NCBI GenBank assembly: GCA_910587355.1
Contig: CAJUKF010000007.1
Span: 1 to 64,000, forward strand
DNA from: an uncultured Muribaculaceae bacterium
GTDB lineage: Bacteria > Bacteroidota > Bacteroidia > Bacteroidales > Muribaculaceae
Direction of reading: 5' to 3'
Length of the DNA: 64,000 nucleotides
Below the pieces are notes generated by a model. The model worked only from the letters and a program-made list of their open reading frames with translations, was not told the origin of the DNA and did no database searches. Made by a program: the position numbers and the translations under genes. Positions 43,400 through 51,866 of the stretch are shown in pieces. Within the stretch, counting starts at the first letter, position 1. Each line of letters starts with the position of its first letter.

Positions 43400-46177
43400 T
43401 CAGTCGTATGAAATATTGTTCAGTTTTTCTACCTCTTCCTTTTTCTCGGGTTGCGTCAGGAGCGCCTTCAGTCCGTAGAGGGTGATGGGTGTGGTGAAAG
43501 TATCGCTGTCGGCAAGATATTCGATGAGGGATGACAGGAACTGGCGCCCTTCGGGTTCTTTTTCGAGTGCGTTCATGTCAGCCATAAGCAGTAGCAGCCT
43601 TCCCCGGTCTACGTTGAATTCCATTACAAGGCCGAGGCGGTGATTGCGCTCGATATTGTCGATTACCTGTACGGTAGGACGATAATCCATATAGTTGAGG
43701 CGGTCGAGAATGAGCGGATAACTTGCCTTTACAATCGGATACCATTGCCAGTCAGTGTGCCCGTCGTTGGGAAAGCGGCTCAGAGCCGGATGCGACGGGT
43801 CGCAGAGAATGCCCAGAGTTCCCGGTGAAACCGGTTTGCCGGCATTCTCGCAGATTGTGCGGAACATGCGGTAATTCCAGTAATCAGTCTGAAAGAGACC
43901 GCCTACAGTGACACTGTCGACAAAAGTGCGAGGAGGCGCAAAAAGCACTTTTTTACCTGCCTGCAGGGCTTCGAAAGCTTTGTCGGGGTCCGTTGTGACG
44001 AGTACTTTCTTCAAATTCTTGTTTTTCGATTTCACTGGCTGCGGATAAGCCCAGATGCTGTACGAGTTATTTATATCTGTATCACTGAGATTCAGGTTAA
44101 GCCTGAGCTTGCGGGGAGTCCCGGTGATGGGAATTATTACTGCGGCATCGCCTGCGGTCTGATACCCGATGCTGTCGGCAAGCGGCAGTAACCCGGCTGC
44201 GATTTCCGAACTGTCGGCATCGGTGAGCGTCCACCTTAGGTTCTTGCCTGCAAGCGGCAGATTGCTGTAGTTTGCTGCAGAGAGTTTGAAGCGCAGGGTA
44301 TCTCCTTCAGTGAAGGTACGGCGAGGCAATTCGGCCATGACGACGACTTTGTCGCAGGAGCGGCGCCATACTTCGGGAGTAACGAGGCCCTTACTGTCCA
44401 TGAAGGAGTCGAGAATGCCTACAAGCGCTGTTCCCTGGCCCGGATAATCCTGTATGTCAAGCAACTGGAAGCCTGCCATTGACGGTGTGCGGAAATTTAT
44501 TTCCATATCGGCCTTGTATAGCTCTACCGCCCATTTTCCCGATGCAAGGAAAAAATCATCGGCCTGTGCCCCGAGATTGTTTTTCTCCAGACGTCGCTTG
44601 AACTCCTGCAGATTACGTGGTTCAAGGACACCGGTGTATTTTTCGATTTCTTCAAAACGGGGGAATATCTGATATTGTCCGGTCTCATGGCCGATAACCG
44701 GCACGGGGGATGATGATACGGCTTTTTCGAAATTTACGGTGGTATTGGGGTAGGTATTGTTCATGATTCCTCCTTCGTCTGCATCGGCGAAAGAGAATGA
44801 GGCGCGTGTGTGCGGCTCATAGCCTTCTCCGCCTCCGTTGCGACAAGTAACCCAGAAATCCTGACCGGGAAGATTGCCCTGCCATCCAAGGAAAGCGTTG
44901 CTGCTGAAAGTGTAGAGATGACGGTTCTCGACAGCTCGGAAGTCATCGGTAAACTTCTGCATCATAGGAACTTCACCCCACAGCTCATTGCCGAGACCGA
45001 ACATCGTGAACGACGGGTGTCCCGAATACTCACGCTGTATGGCCATGCCGTCGTCGTGCAGGAAGCTCATCAGAGCGGCTTCCTCCTCGTTGAATGTACC
45101 CCAGATAGGAAGCTCGGGCTGCATATAGATGCCTTCGATGTCGGCTGCCTCGAAGCAGGCTTCGGGCGGACACCATGAGTGGAAGCGTACATGATTGAGA
45201 CCATACTCTTTGATTGTGCGGAAATAGGCGAGCCATGATGCCGTGTCCATGGGAGCGAAAGCCGTGAGGGGAAAAACGCAGGCATCGTGCCGTCCGCGGA
45301 GGAAAGTCACCGTGTCGTTGACGGCAAAGTGGTGGCCTTTGACTTCGAACTTTCTCAGTGCGCCGTAACGGCTGAGGGTGTCGATATCCGGCATTATTGC
45401 CGTAACTTGATGACGGACAGGAGAATTCTCGCTCCATAAGGCGGCATCAGGGCCAAGCTCGATGACGGCAGTCGCTATGGTATCGCCGCGTCGCAGAGTG
45501 GCTTTGGCGATATTCTGGCCGCTACGGAATTCTATTTCGCCTATACGGCGGTCGAAAGGCCGCGATAATGTGGCCACGGCTTTGAAAGAGCGAGTGTCGA
45601 CGTCGGGGTAGAGCTCGAGAGAACGGATATGCGTTCTGGGTGCCGAGGTGAGCTCCATGCGGCCGAGAATGCCGTTCCAGTTGGTCTGAGTCGCTTCGGT
45701 GCAGGCGTGCGAGGAATTTTTAATCTGTTCGGGGATGCTGTCGCCGTTGTCTACCATCACGGTTATACGGTGACGTCCCGGTGTAAGAACTTCGGAGAGA
45801 TTATAGCGGTGGGGCACAGAGAGATAGCGGCACGAAGCAACGGGTTTTCCGTCAATGTATACCGTCGAGGGTCGTGTGCGTTCAAGCAGAAGGCTGATAT
45901 CAGAGTCTTTCCAGGCGGCGGGAATCTCGATGTCGCGGCTGTACCATGCGGGACCCGAATATGTCACTTTGCGCGACAGCTGTGTGGTCTCGGTCATGTT
46001 TTCATTGGAAGTACCTTTCCCGTTGGTATCCATGGTGCCTGGGAGCATTACAACCTCCTCTTTTTCAAAGGGATTGATGCGCCATTGCCATTCGCCGGCA
46101 AGGTTTATTGTCTGACGGGCATCGGCAGATATACAGGCTGTCAGAATGGAAATAAAGAGGAGGAGTCGTGGTTTCAT
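43400..46177 (-). CDS. Exported glycoside hydrolase family 2 enzyme
   Basis: A 925-residue protein with a signal peptide (about 1-20). Jelly-roll sugar-binding domain about 25-180, Ig-like domain about 185-285, then a TIM barrel with acid/base Glu398 in GLGNELWGE and probable nucleophile Glu498 in PVIGHETGQY, followed by C-terminal domains. GH2 includes beta-galactosidases, beta-glucuronidases and beta-mannosidases, and the exact substrate cannot be fixed. The gene follows a DMT transporter by 2 bases. No SusC/SusD pair is nearby, so this is not a canonical polysaccharide utilization locus within the window. Confidence 0.9.
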   Translation of the reverse strand: MKPRLLLFISILTACISADARQTINLAGEWQWRINPFEKEEVVMLPGTMDTNGKGTSNENMTETTQLSRKVTYSGPAWYSRDIEIPAAWKDSDISLLLERTRPSTVYIDGKPVASCRYLSVPHRYNLSEVLTPGRHRITVMVDNGDSIPEQIKNSSHACTEATQTNWNGILGRMELTSAPRTHIRSLELYPDVDTRSFKAVATLSRPFDRRIGEIEFRSGQNIAKATLRRGDTIATAVIELGPDAALWSENSPVRHQVTAIMPDIDTLSRYGALRKFEVKGHHFAVNDTVTFLRGRHDACVFPLTAFAPMDTASWLAYFRTIKEYGLNHVRFHSWCPPEACFEAADIEGIYMQPELPIWGTFNEEEAALMSFLHDDGMAIQREYSGHPSFTMFGLGNELWGEVPMMQKFTDDFRAVENRHLYTFSSNAFLGWQGNLPGQDFWVTCRNGGGEGYEPHTRASFSFADADEGGIMNNTYPNTTVNFEKAVSSSPVPVIGHETGQYQIFPRFEEIEKYTGVLEPRNLQEFKRRLEKNNLGAQADDFFLASGKWAVELYKADMEINFRTPSMAGFQLLDIQDYPGQGTALVGILDSFMDSKGLVTPEVWRRSCDKVVVMAELPRRTFTEGDTLRFKLSAANYSNLPLAGKNLRWTLTDADSSEIAAGLLPLADSIGYQTAGDAAVIIPITGTPRKLRLNLNLSDTDINNSYSIWAYPQPVKSKNKNLKKVLVTTDPDKAFEALQAGKKVLFAPPRTFVDSVTVGGLFQTDYWNYRMFRTICENAGKPVSPGTLGILCDPSHPALSRFPNDGHTDWQWYPIVKASYPLILDRLNYMDYRPTVQVIDNIERNHRLGLVMEFNVDRGRLLLLMADMNALEKEPEGRQFLSSLIEYLADSDTFTTPITLYGLKALLTQPEKKEEVEKLNNISYD

Positions 46178-46179
46178 TG

Positions 46180-47067
46180 TCAGTTTGTATTCAGATTAGC
46201 CCCTATGATAAGGAGTATCAGGCTTATAAAAAGTAAACCGAGGTCGATAGCTTTTTGTTTGAGGTCTTTTTCGTGGAGGACGAAAGCGCCGTAGAGAAAT
46301 GAGACGAGAACGCTTCCGCGGCGAATCATCGATACTGTGGCAATTGATGAGGTGTCGAAGGAAAGCGAGTAGAAATAAAGGATGTCGGCGACTGTGAGAA
46401 AGACTGATATACAAGGAATTGTCCACCGCCATTTGAAAGGTGTCGAGGATGTGGCGCGGGAGTGGAGGATAAGAATCACTGCTGTCATTATGACGCACTG
46501 GTAGAGTGAATACCATGCCTGGACTTCGAGGGGGCGGTAAAACCGGAGGAGGTATTTGTCGTAAAGTGCGCTTACAGAGCCTAATACTGTTGCGCCAACC
46601 GCCATCCATATCCACCGCGAGTGGTGCATTGACACACCTTCACGGGCGCCGATTCGCGATATCATGAAGAGGGAAACGAAACCGAGTAATATGCCAATCC
46701 ATTGAAGAATTGTAAGATATTCGCCAAAAATCAATACGGCGCCAACGAGGACGAGGACGGGGCGCGTGGCATTGATGGGACCCTGAACCGTGAGGGGGAG
46801 GTGTTTGATTGCAGTATAGCCTAACAGCCAGGAACCCAGCACGATAAATGACTTGACGAGTATGAGGAGATGCCCTGTGAGGGTATTGCCGAAGCCCCAG
46901 TTCCCGTGCGAAATGCCGGTGATTATTTCGGGCGACATTAGAAGCGCGCCGAAAAAAGTGGACCACAGCAGCACTATAAGCACATTGTTGCTTTTTACGG
47001 ACAGCTTTTTGAAGATGTCATAGAAGCCGAGACAAAGGGCAGAGGCTATTGCGAGAATAATCCACAT
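46180..47067 (-). CDS. EamA/DMT superfamily transporter
   Basis: A 295-residue protein with ten predicted transmembrane helices in two five-helix EamA halves (about 1-135 and 150-295). The PINATRPVLVLVGAVLIFGE segment closes the first half. DMT carriers export or import metabolites such as amino acids or sugars; the substrate is unknown. It is upstream of, and separated by 2 bases from, the GH2 gene, so a linked substrate is possible. The 72 bases between it and the TSCPD gene contain a terminator. Confidence 0.88.
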   Translation of the reverse strand: MWIILAIASALCLGFYDIFKKLSVKSNNVLIVLLWSTFFGALLMSPEIITGISHGNWGFGNTLTGHLLILVKSFIVLGSWLLGYTAIKHLPLTVQGPINATRPVLVLVGAVLIFGEYLTILQWIGILLGFVSLFMISRIGAREGVSMHHSRWIWMAVGATVLGSVSALYDKYLLRFYRPLEVQAWYSLYQCVIMTAVILILHSRATSSTPFKWRWTIPCISVFLTVADILYFYSLSFDTSSIATVSMIRRGSVLVSFLYGAFVLHEKDLKQKAIDLGLLFISLILLIIGANLNTN

Positions 47068-47091
47068 TCAGTGCAAACCGATAAAACGAAA

Positions 47092-47116
47092 TGTTAAAAC
47101 GGCCTTTTTCAGGCCG
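47092..47116 (-). terminator. Terminator of the pgi-murI-TSCPD operon
   Basis: Minus-strand CGGCCT-GAAAA-AGGCCG followed by TTTT, 24 bases beyond the TSCPD stop and 25 bases before the DMT ATG. Confidence 0.75.
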
Positions 47117-47139
47117 GGTGAAATGTTAAATCGTAAATT

Positions 47140-47391
47140 TTATTCGCCGAGCGAGGTGTCAATCGCTTTTGCGAGCTGGTCGGGGCACGAAGTGCCTCGT
47201 CCTCGGCAGTCAGTGCCGCGCAAAGTGTCGGCGACCGAGCGGGCGTCGCGTCCTTCGACGAGAGCCGAGATGCCGGCGGTGTTGCCTGCGCATCCTCCGA
47301 GGAAGCGGACGTTGTGGAGTGTTCCGTTTTCGTCTATTTCAAAATCGATGCGGCGGGAACAGGTGCCGCAGGTGTTATATGAATGTTTCAT
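47140..47391 (-). CDS. TSCPD domain protein (TIGR03905 type)
   Basis: An 83-residue protein with conserved cysteines in NTCGTCSRRI, LGGCAGN and GRGTSCPDQL. The family resembles the C-terminal TSCPD domain of some ribonucleotide reductases but stands alone; a metal or nucleotide role is only inferred. It lies 26 bases after murI. Confidence 0.9.
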   Translation of the reverse strand: MKHSYNTCGTCSRRIDFEIDENGTLHNVRFLGGCAGNTAGISALVEGRDARSVADTLRGTDCRGRGTSCPDQLAKAIDTSLGE

Positions 47392-47417
47392 AGGATTTGT
47401 TGTCGGATTTTTCCGTT

Positions 47418-48290
47418 TCAGAGATTTTCGCGGTGCGCCTTCACGGGTTTGCCCATGAACACCGCGGCGAGATTGGAGAATTTGTCGGCTTCCTCGGTTG
47501 TGATGTATTCCGTGGTGCCGTTGCGCGTGATTCGGGCATCCATGTCGGGATGCCTTTGCAGATAGTCGAGCAGAGAATTTGCAACAATTTCGCCCTGAAG
47601 CACAATCTGTAGATTCGAGGGGGCGAACTGCCGGATTTTATCAATCAGGAGAGGGTAGTGCGTGCAGCCGAGAATGAGGGTGTCGATGTCGGGCGCTTTT
47701 TTGAGTAGCTCTTCAATGTCGCGCTTCACGAAGTAATCGGCGCCGGGGCCGTTGCTTTCAAGATTTTCGACCAAAGGCACCCACATGGGGCAGGCATGTG
47801 AGTAAAAACGGATGCCGGGGTGCAGCTTGGCAAGCTCAAGGTCATAGGACTGCGATGCCACGGTGCCGGGAGTTCCTACAAGACCAACGGCTCCGGTACG
47901 GGTAATATTGCCTACGGCCTCGACTGTCGGGCGAATAACGCCGAGGACACGGCGTGCCGGGTCCCACCGGGGCAAATCGTTCTGCTGGATTGTGCGCAGG
48001 GCTTTTGCCGAAGCAGTGTTGCACGCCAGTATGACGAGCTGGCATCCCCGTGAGAAAAGATACTCGGTAGCCTGACGGGTGAAGTGATAAATGAGGTCGA
48101 AGGAGCGGTTTCCGTAGGGTGCCCTTGCGTTGTCGCCGAGATAGATGAAATCGGCCTCAGGGAGTGCCTGCTGCAAAGAGCGGAGCACTGTGAGGCCGCC
48201 GTAGCCCGAGTCGAACACCCCGACGGACCCGGGGTGTCCGGCTGAGGCCGCGATTATTTCGTTAGAACTGAGGGAATCAGAGTTTGGCAC
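47418..48290 (-). CDS. murI: Glutamate racemase MurI
   Basis: Supplies D-glutamate for peptidoglycan. The two catalytic cysteines are in LVILACNTASAKAL and LILGCTHYPLL, and GVFDSGYGGLTVLRSL is the conserved N-terminal motif. At 290 residues it has about 20 extra residues before the core. Its start overlaps pgi by 14 bases. Confidence 0.95.
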   Translation of the reverse strand: MPNSDSLSSNEIIAASAGHPGSVGVFDSGYGGLTVLRSLQQALPEADFIYLGDNARAPYGNRSFDLIYHFTRQATEYLFSRGCQLVILACNTASAKALRTIQQNDLPRWDPARRVLGVIRPTVEAVGNITRTGAVGLVGTPGTVASQSYDLELAKLHPGIRFYSHACPMWVPLVENLESNGPGADYFVKRDIEELLKKAPDIDTLILGCTHYPLLIDKIRQFAPSNLQIVLQGEIVANSLLDYLQRHPDMDARITRNGTTEYITTEEADKFSNLAAVFMGKPVKAHRENL

Positions 48291-49605
48291 GGATGGCTTC
48301 AGTTTCTTTTTCGTAGCCGGGCTTTTCGAGGAGCGCGAACATATTGCGCTTGTAAGCCTCCACGCCGGGCTGGTTGAAAGGATTCACGCCGAGGAGATAG
48401 CCGCTGATGCCTACGGCAGCTTCGAAGAAATAGATGAGCGAGCCGAGGTTGTAAGCCGAGATTTCGGGTATGGAGATTTTGATGTTGGGCACTCCACCGT
48501 CGATGTGTGCGATGCGTGTTCCGAGTTCGGCCATCTTGTTTACTTCGTCAATGCGCTTGCCGGCGATGTAGTTGAGGCCGTCGAGGTTGGATTCATCAAA
48601 CGGAATCGTGAGAGTATGCTCGGATTTTTCAACAGAGATGACAGTCTCGAAGATAATACGCTCGCCCTCCTGAATCCACTGTCCCATTGAGTGGAGGTCG
48701 GTGGTGTCGTCGACAGAAGCAGGGTAGATGCCTTTGCCATCCTTGCCCTCGCTTTCGCCGTAGAGCTGTTTCCACCATTCGCTGAAGAAGTGGAGCTTGG
48801 GATTGAAGTTGACGAGGATTTCGATTTTTTTGCCTGCACGGTATAGAGCGTTGCGTGTCTTGGCATATTCGAGCGAGAGTGTGTCTGTGCCGCTGATAGT
48901 GGCTTTCGCCATGTCGGCAGCGCCTTTGACAAGAGCGTGGATGTCGAAGCCGGCCACTGCTATGGGCAGGAGGCCGACGGGAGTGAGGACAGAGAATCGT
49001 CCGCCGACGTTGTCGGGGATGATGTATGTCTCATAGCCTTCGGCTGTCGCGAGTGTGCGTAGGGCTCCGCGTTTCTCATCGGTGATTGCCACAATGCGCT
49101 TGCAGGCCTCTTCGCGGCCAACCTGTGCTTCGAGCTGCTCCTTGAGGAGACGGAAAGCGATTGCGGGCTCTGTGGTTGTGCCGGACTTCGATATTACGAT
49201 GATGCCGAATTTACGGTTGCGGAGATATTCCTGAAGTTCGGCCATATAGTCTTCGCCGATGTTCTGACCGGCGAACAATACGCGTGTCTTTGCGGGCTCA
49301 TAAGCGGCAAAAGTGTTGCTGAGAGCCTCGATTACGGCTTTTGCGCCGAGATATGAGCCACCGATACCGACGGCAACCACTACGTCGCAGAGGTCGCGCA
49401 GACGCGATGCTGTGGCGTTGATGCTGTCGAGCAGAGAAGCCGGTGTCTCCTGAGGAAGACGTACCCAGCCTAAGAAATCGTTTCCGGCACCAGTGCCTTC
49501 GATAAGTGTCTTCACGGCTTGTTGGCCTTCGACGCCGAGGGCATCTATGTTGTCCTGGCTTATGCAGCTTAATACGCCTTTGTTGTCGAATTTAATGTTT
49601 TCCAT
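48277..49605 (-). CDS. pgi: Glucose-6-phosphate isomerase Pgi
   Basis: Interconverts glucose-6-phosphate and fructose-6-phosphate. 442 residues, the short bacterial form: VVAVGIGGSYLGAKAVIEAL and VISKSGTTTEPAIAF bind the sugar phosphate, and NVGGRFSVLTPVGLLP is the PGI signature. First gene of pgi-murI-TSCPD, divergent from the TlpA-like lipoprotein gene. Confidence 0.96.
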   Translation of the reverse strand: MENIKFDNKGVLSCISQDNIDALGVEGQQAVKTLIEGTGAGNDFLGWVRLPQETPASLLDSINATASRLRDLCDVVVAVGIGGSYLGAKAVIEALSNTFAAYEPAKTRVLFAGQNIGEDYMAELQEYLRNRKFGIIVISKSGTTTEPAIAFRLLKEQLEAQVGREEACKRIVAITDEKRGALRTLATAEGYETYIIPDNVGGRFSVLTPVGLLPIAVAGFDIHALVKGAADMAKATISGTDTLSLEYAKTRNALYRAGKKIEILVNFNPKLHFFSEWWKQLYGESEGKDGKGIYPASVDDTTDLHSMGQWIQEGERIIFETVISVEKSEHTLTIPFDESNLDGLNYIAGKRIDEVNKMAELGTRIAHIDGGVPNIKISIPEISAYNLGSLIYFFEAAVGISGYLLGVNPFNQPGVEAYKRNMFALLEKPGYEKETEAIRAKL

Positions 49606-49627
49606 ATGTGCTTTAAATAATTTGTTG

Positions 49628-49635
49628 CAAAGGTA
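49628..49635 (-). promoter_or_regulatory. -7 element of the pgi operon
   Basis: TACCTTTG on the minus strand, 22 bases before the pgi ATG. Its upstream sequence overlaps the divergent promoter at 49643-49674. Confidence 0.65.
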
Positions 49636-49642
49636 ATAAAAT

Positions 49643-49674
49643 TTTGATGAAATGTTTAAAATTAGTTATCTTTG
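49643..49674 (+). promoter_or_regulatory. Promoter of the TlpA-like lipoprotein gene
   Basis: TTTG (49643-49646), 20 bases, TATCTTTG (49667-49674). Confidence 0.8.
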
Positions 49675-49735
49675 CCACTGTAAAAATAAATCCATAACCC
49701 ATAGCTCCGAAAATGGGGCTATAATCTAAAAACAA

Positions 49736-51604
49736 ATGAAAAAACTTTTGTTCACGGTTGCCATTGCCGCCTCTCTTTTTGCGGCGGGATGCAGCAGTTT
49801 CTCGAACCGAGGAGAAATTGAGATGCCCTACATCGAATCAGCAAATACTATGTTCCTTAGTGTCGAGGGTATCACACTTACCGACTCGTCGACCGTACTT
49901 GATGCTGTCGTCCATTATAATCCGGGGCAGTGGGTGAGATTCGACAGCGCAAGCAGCCTTGTTGCCGACGGCAAGCATTATCCCATAATTTCTGTAGATA
50001 GTATGACGTTGGGCGAGTATTTCTGGATGCCCGACTCAGGCGTAGCTCGTTTCACGATGCGATTCCCGGCTATTCCGGCTTCGGTCAAGTCGATTGATTT
50101 CACCGAGAATATTGCCAACGGGTGGCAGCTGTGGGGTATTCAGCTCGACCCGAATTACGTATATGAAACTCAGATTCCGGAGGAGTACAGCCGAGTGGAG
50201 AGCACAGAGGTTTTCCCCGACGCCGACATTGTGTGTGACACCACGACTGTGAACATACATCTGCTCAATTACCGTCCGGCCATGGGCTCGAAGCTGAGCT
50301 ACTATGTCAATGACCTCAACGGTCAGACAGGCGACTTGCCAAAGCTCGATGTTGATGAAAATGGCAATGCGACATTCAAGAAACTTCTTACCGGCCCTGA
50401 GGAGCTTGGACTGTATTACATAGGCGATGTGGGTCTTAATGGTGCCGTACTGATGCTTCCCGGCGAAACAATCGATATGGACTGCGACTGCCGTTTCTCA
50501 GGCAACCTCAACATGCAGGTACGCTCTCGTGGTAAAGTCGAGCCTGAAATCGAATATGCTGGTTCCAACGGCCGTCTTGACAGAATCAGTCGCGCGGCAG
50601 CCAAAGCCGGCGATTACGGACTTGACCTCTTTTCGGGCAAATTCGGCGATTACCATATGAACGGCGACGAATATACGGATTATGTCATCAGTGCTTACAA
50701 GGCTAATCTTGATTCGATAAACGCGCTTGATGCAGCTCCGGTCGTGAAGGAATACAAGACGCTGAGCCTGCAGGCAAATATGATACAAGCTATTGCTACG
50801 GCCCGCAACATCCTCAATCATAATTATATGGCCTCGCACGAACTGTGGAACGCTCCGGTGCCGGCTGATTCAGTTACAGCGGAGATTCCGGCCGAACGTG
50901 CGCGTGAAGTGGCGGCAATGTTCGACCTCAACAATCCGAAGCTGCTGTATGTGTACGGCACTACACGTCCGAGCTATCTTGCGCGTGCCGATGTATGGAA
51001 TAATGCCGGGGTTGACGTGACGATGTTCAACACACTGGCGGCATACAACAAGGCATACAAGGCGGCTTCGTCGGCACAGCTCGACGAGGCAAGTCTCAAC
51101 AGCCTCAAAGCATCGGCATATCCGGCACTCGCACAGGCCGTGGAGGCACGGCAGAAGGAAGTGAAAGAACTGCTCAGCTCGGCCGCCGCCAAACTTGTAG
51201 AACCTACTCCCGAAGTAGCCGCCGACAAAGTATTCGAGGAAATCATCAAGCCTTACAAGGGCAAAGTGGTGGTTGTGGATTTGTGGAACACATGGTGCGG
51301 CCCGTGTCGTGCCGCTCTTGCAGCCAACGAGCCACTGAAGAGTTCGGAACTTGCGTCGGACGATATCGTGTGGATATATATCGCTGACGAGTCATCGCCT
51401 GTCAATACTTATCTCACAATGATTCCGGATATAAAAGGACATCATTTCCGTTTGAACGAGGAGCAGATTCGTAAAATCCGCGAGCACTTCAACGTGGACG
51501 GAATCCCGTACTATATCATAGTTGACCGTGAAGGCAATGCCGCAGGCCGTCCTGATTTGCGCGACCACAGTCTGTATGTGTCGACTATACTCGGGAAGCT
51601 GTGA
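49736..51604 (+). CDS. TlpA-like thioredoxin-domain lipoprotein
   Basis: A 622-residue envelope protein. The lipobox AAGC predicts lipidation at Cys19. A long N-terminal beta-rich part (about 30-280, DUF4369-like) and a helical middle region precede a C-terminal thioredoxin domain (about 490-622) with VVVVDLWNTWCGPCRAAL. The CGPC motif supports disulfide or thiol reduction in the periplasm. Such lipoproteins are common in Bacteroidales and their partners are mostly unknown. Single-gene transcript between its own promoter and terminator. Confidence 0.88.
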   Translation: MKKLLFTVAIAASLFAAGCSSFSNRGEIEMPYIESANTMFLSVEGITLTDSSTVLDAVVHYNPGQWVRFDSASSLVADGKHYPIISVDSMTLGEYFWMPDSGVARFTMRFPAIPASVKSIDFTENIANGWQLWGIQLDPNYVYETQIPEEYSRVESTEVFPDADIVCDTTTVNIHLLNYRPAMGSKLSYYVNDLNGQTGDLPKLDVDENGNATFKKLLTGPEELGLYYIGDVGLNGAVLMLPGETIDMDCDCRFSGNLNMQVRSRGKVEPEIEYAGSNGRLDRISRAAAKAGDYGLDLFSGKFGDYHMNGDEYTDYVISAYKANLDSINALDAAPVVKEYKTLSLQANMIQAIATARNILNHNYMASHELWNAPVPADSVTAEIPAERAREVAAMFDLNNPKLLYVYGTTRPSYLARADVWNNAGVDVTMFNTLAAYNKAYKAASSAQLDEASLNSLKASAYPALAQAVEARQKEVKELLSSAAAKLVEPTPEVAADKVFEEIIKPYKGKVVVVDLWNTWCGPCRAALAANEPLKSSELASDDIVWIYIADESSPVNTYLTMIPDIKGHHFRLNEEQIRKIREHFNVDGIPYYIIVDREGNAAGRPDLRDHSLYVSTILGKL

Positions 51605-51627
51605 TTGATTTCTGAAGAATGTATGCT

Positions 51628-51668
51628 AAAACGGGCCTGCCTCTCGGGAGAGGGCAGGCCCGTTTTTT
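51628..51668 (+). terminator. Terminator of the TlpA-like gene
   Basis: A 12-bp stem AACGGGCCTGCC / GGCAGGCCCGTT with a TCTCGGGAGAG loop and six T, starting 24 bases after the stop. Confidence 0.93.
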
Positions 51669-51691
51669 GCGCTCTTATATTTTGCTTTGAT

Positions 51692-51735
51692 GCTTCGCTG
51701 AAGCTCAGTGCGTGAGACAAAAATGGATGTGGAGG
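51692..51735 (+). repeat. Copy 2 of the ~40 bp post-terminator element
   Basis: Starts with the same 17 bases (GCTTCGCTGAAGCTCAG) as the minus-strand copy at 10141-10180, then after 7 bases GACAAAAA and a similar TGT-G rich tail. Again it is located just beyond a terminator and in the same orientation relative to the upstream gene. Confidence 0.6.
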
Positions 51736-51753
51736 GAGTGCGTTGAAAAAAGA

Positions 51754-51785
51754 TTTGCCTTATTAATAATTATGTGTTAACTTTG
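51754..51785 (+). promoter_or_regulatory. Promoter of the sppA-lpxK-punA-thiL operon
   Basis: TTTG (51754-51757), 20 bases, TAACTTTG (51778-51785), with a leader of about 75 nt. Confidence 0.82.
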
Positions 51786-51866
51786 TAAAAATTATGCGGC
51801 CGGTGTTGAGCCGGGTGCGATTCAAGATATACGGATTACGCGTAAAAGCTTTAAAAACAACATAAG

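Noticed and set aside
43400..47067. Polysaccharide utilization locus around the GH2 gene
   Set aside because: No SusC/SusD-like, hybrid two-component or ECF/anti-sigma genes are adjacent; only a DMT transporter accompanies the enzyme.
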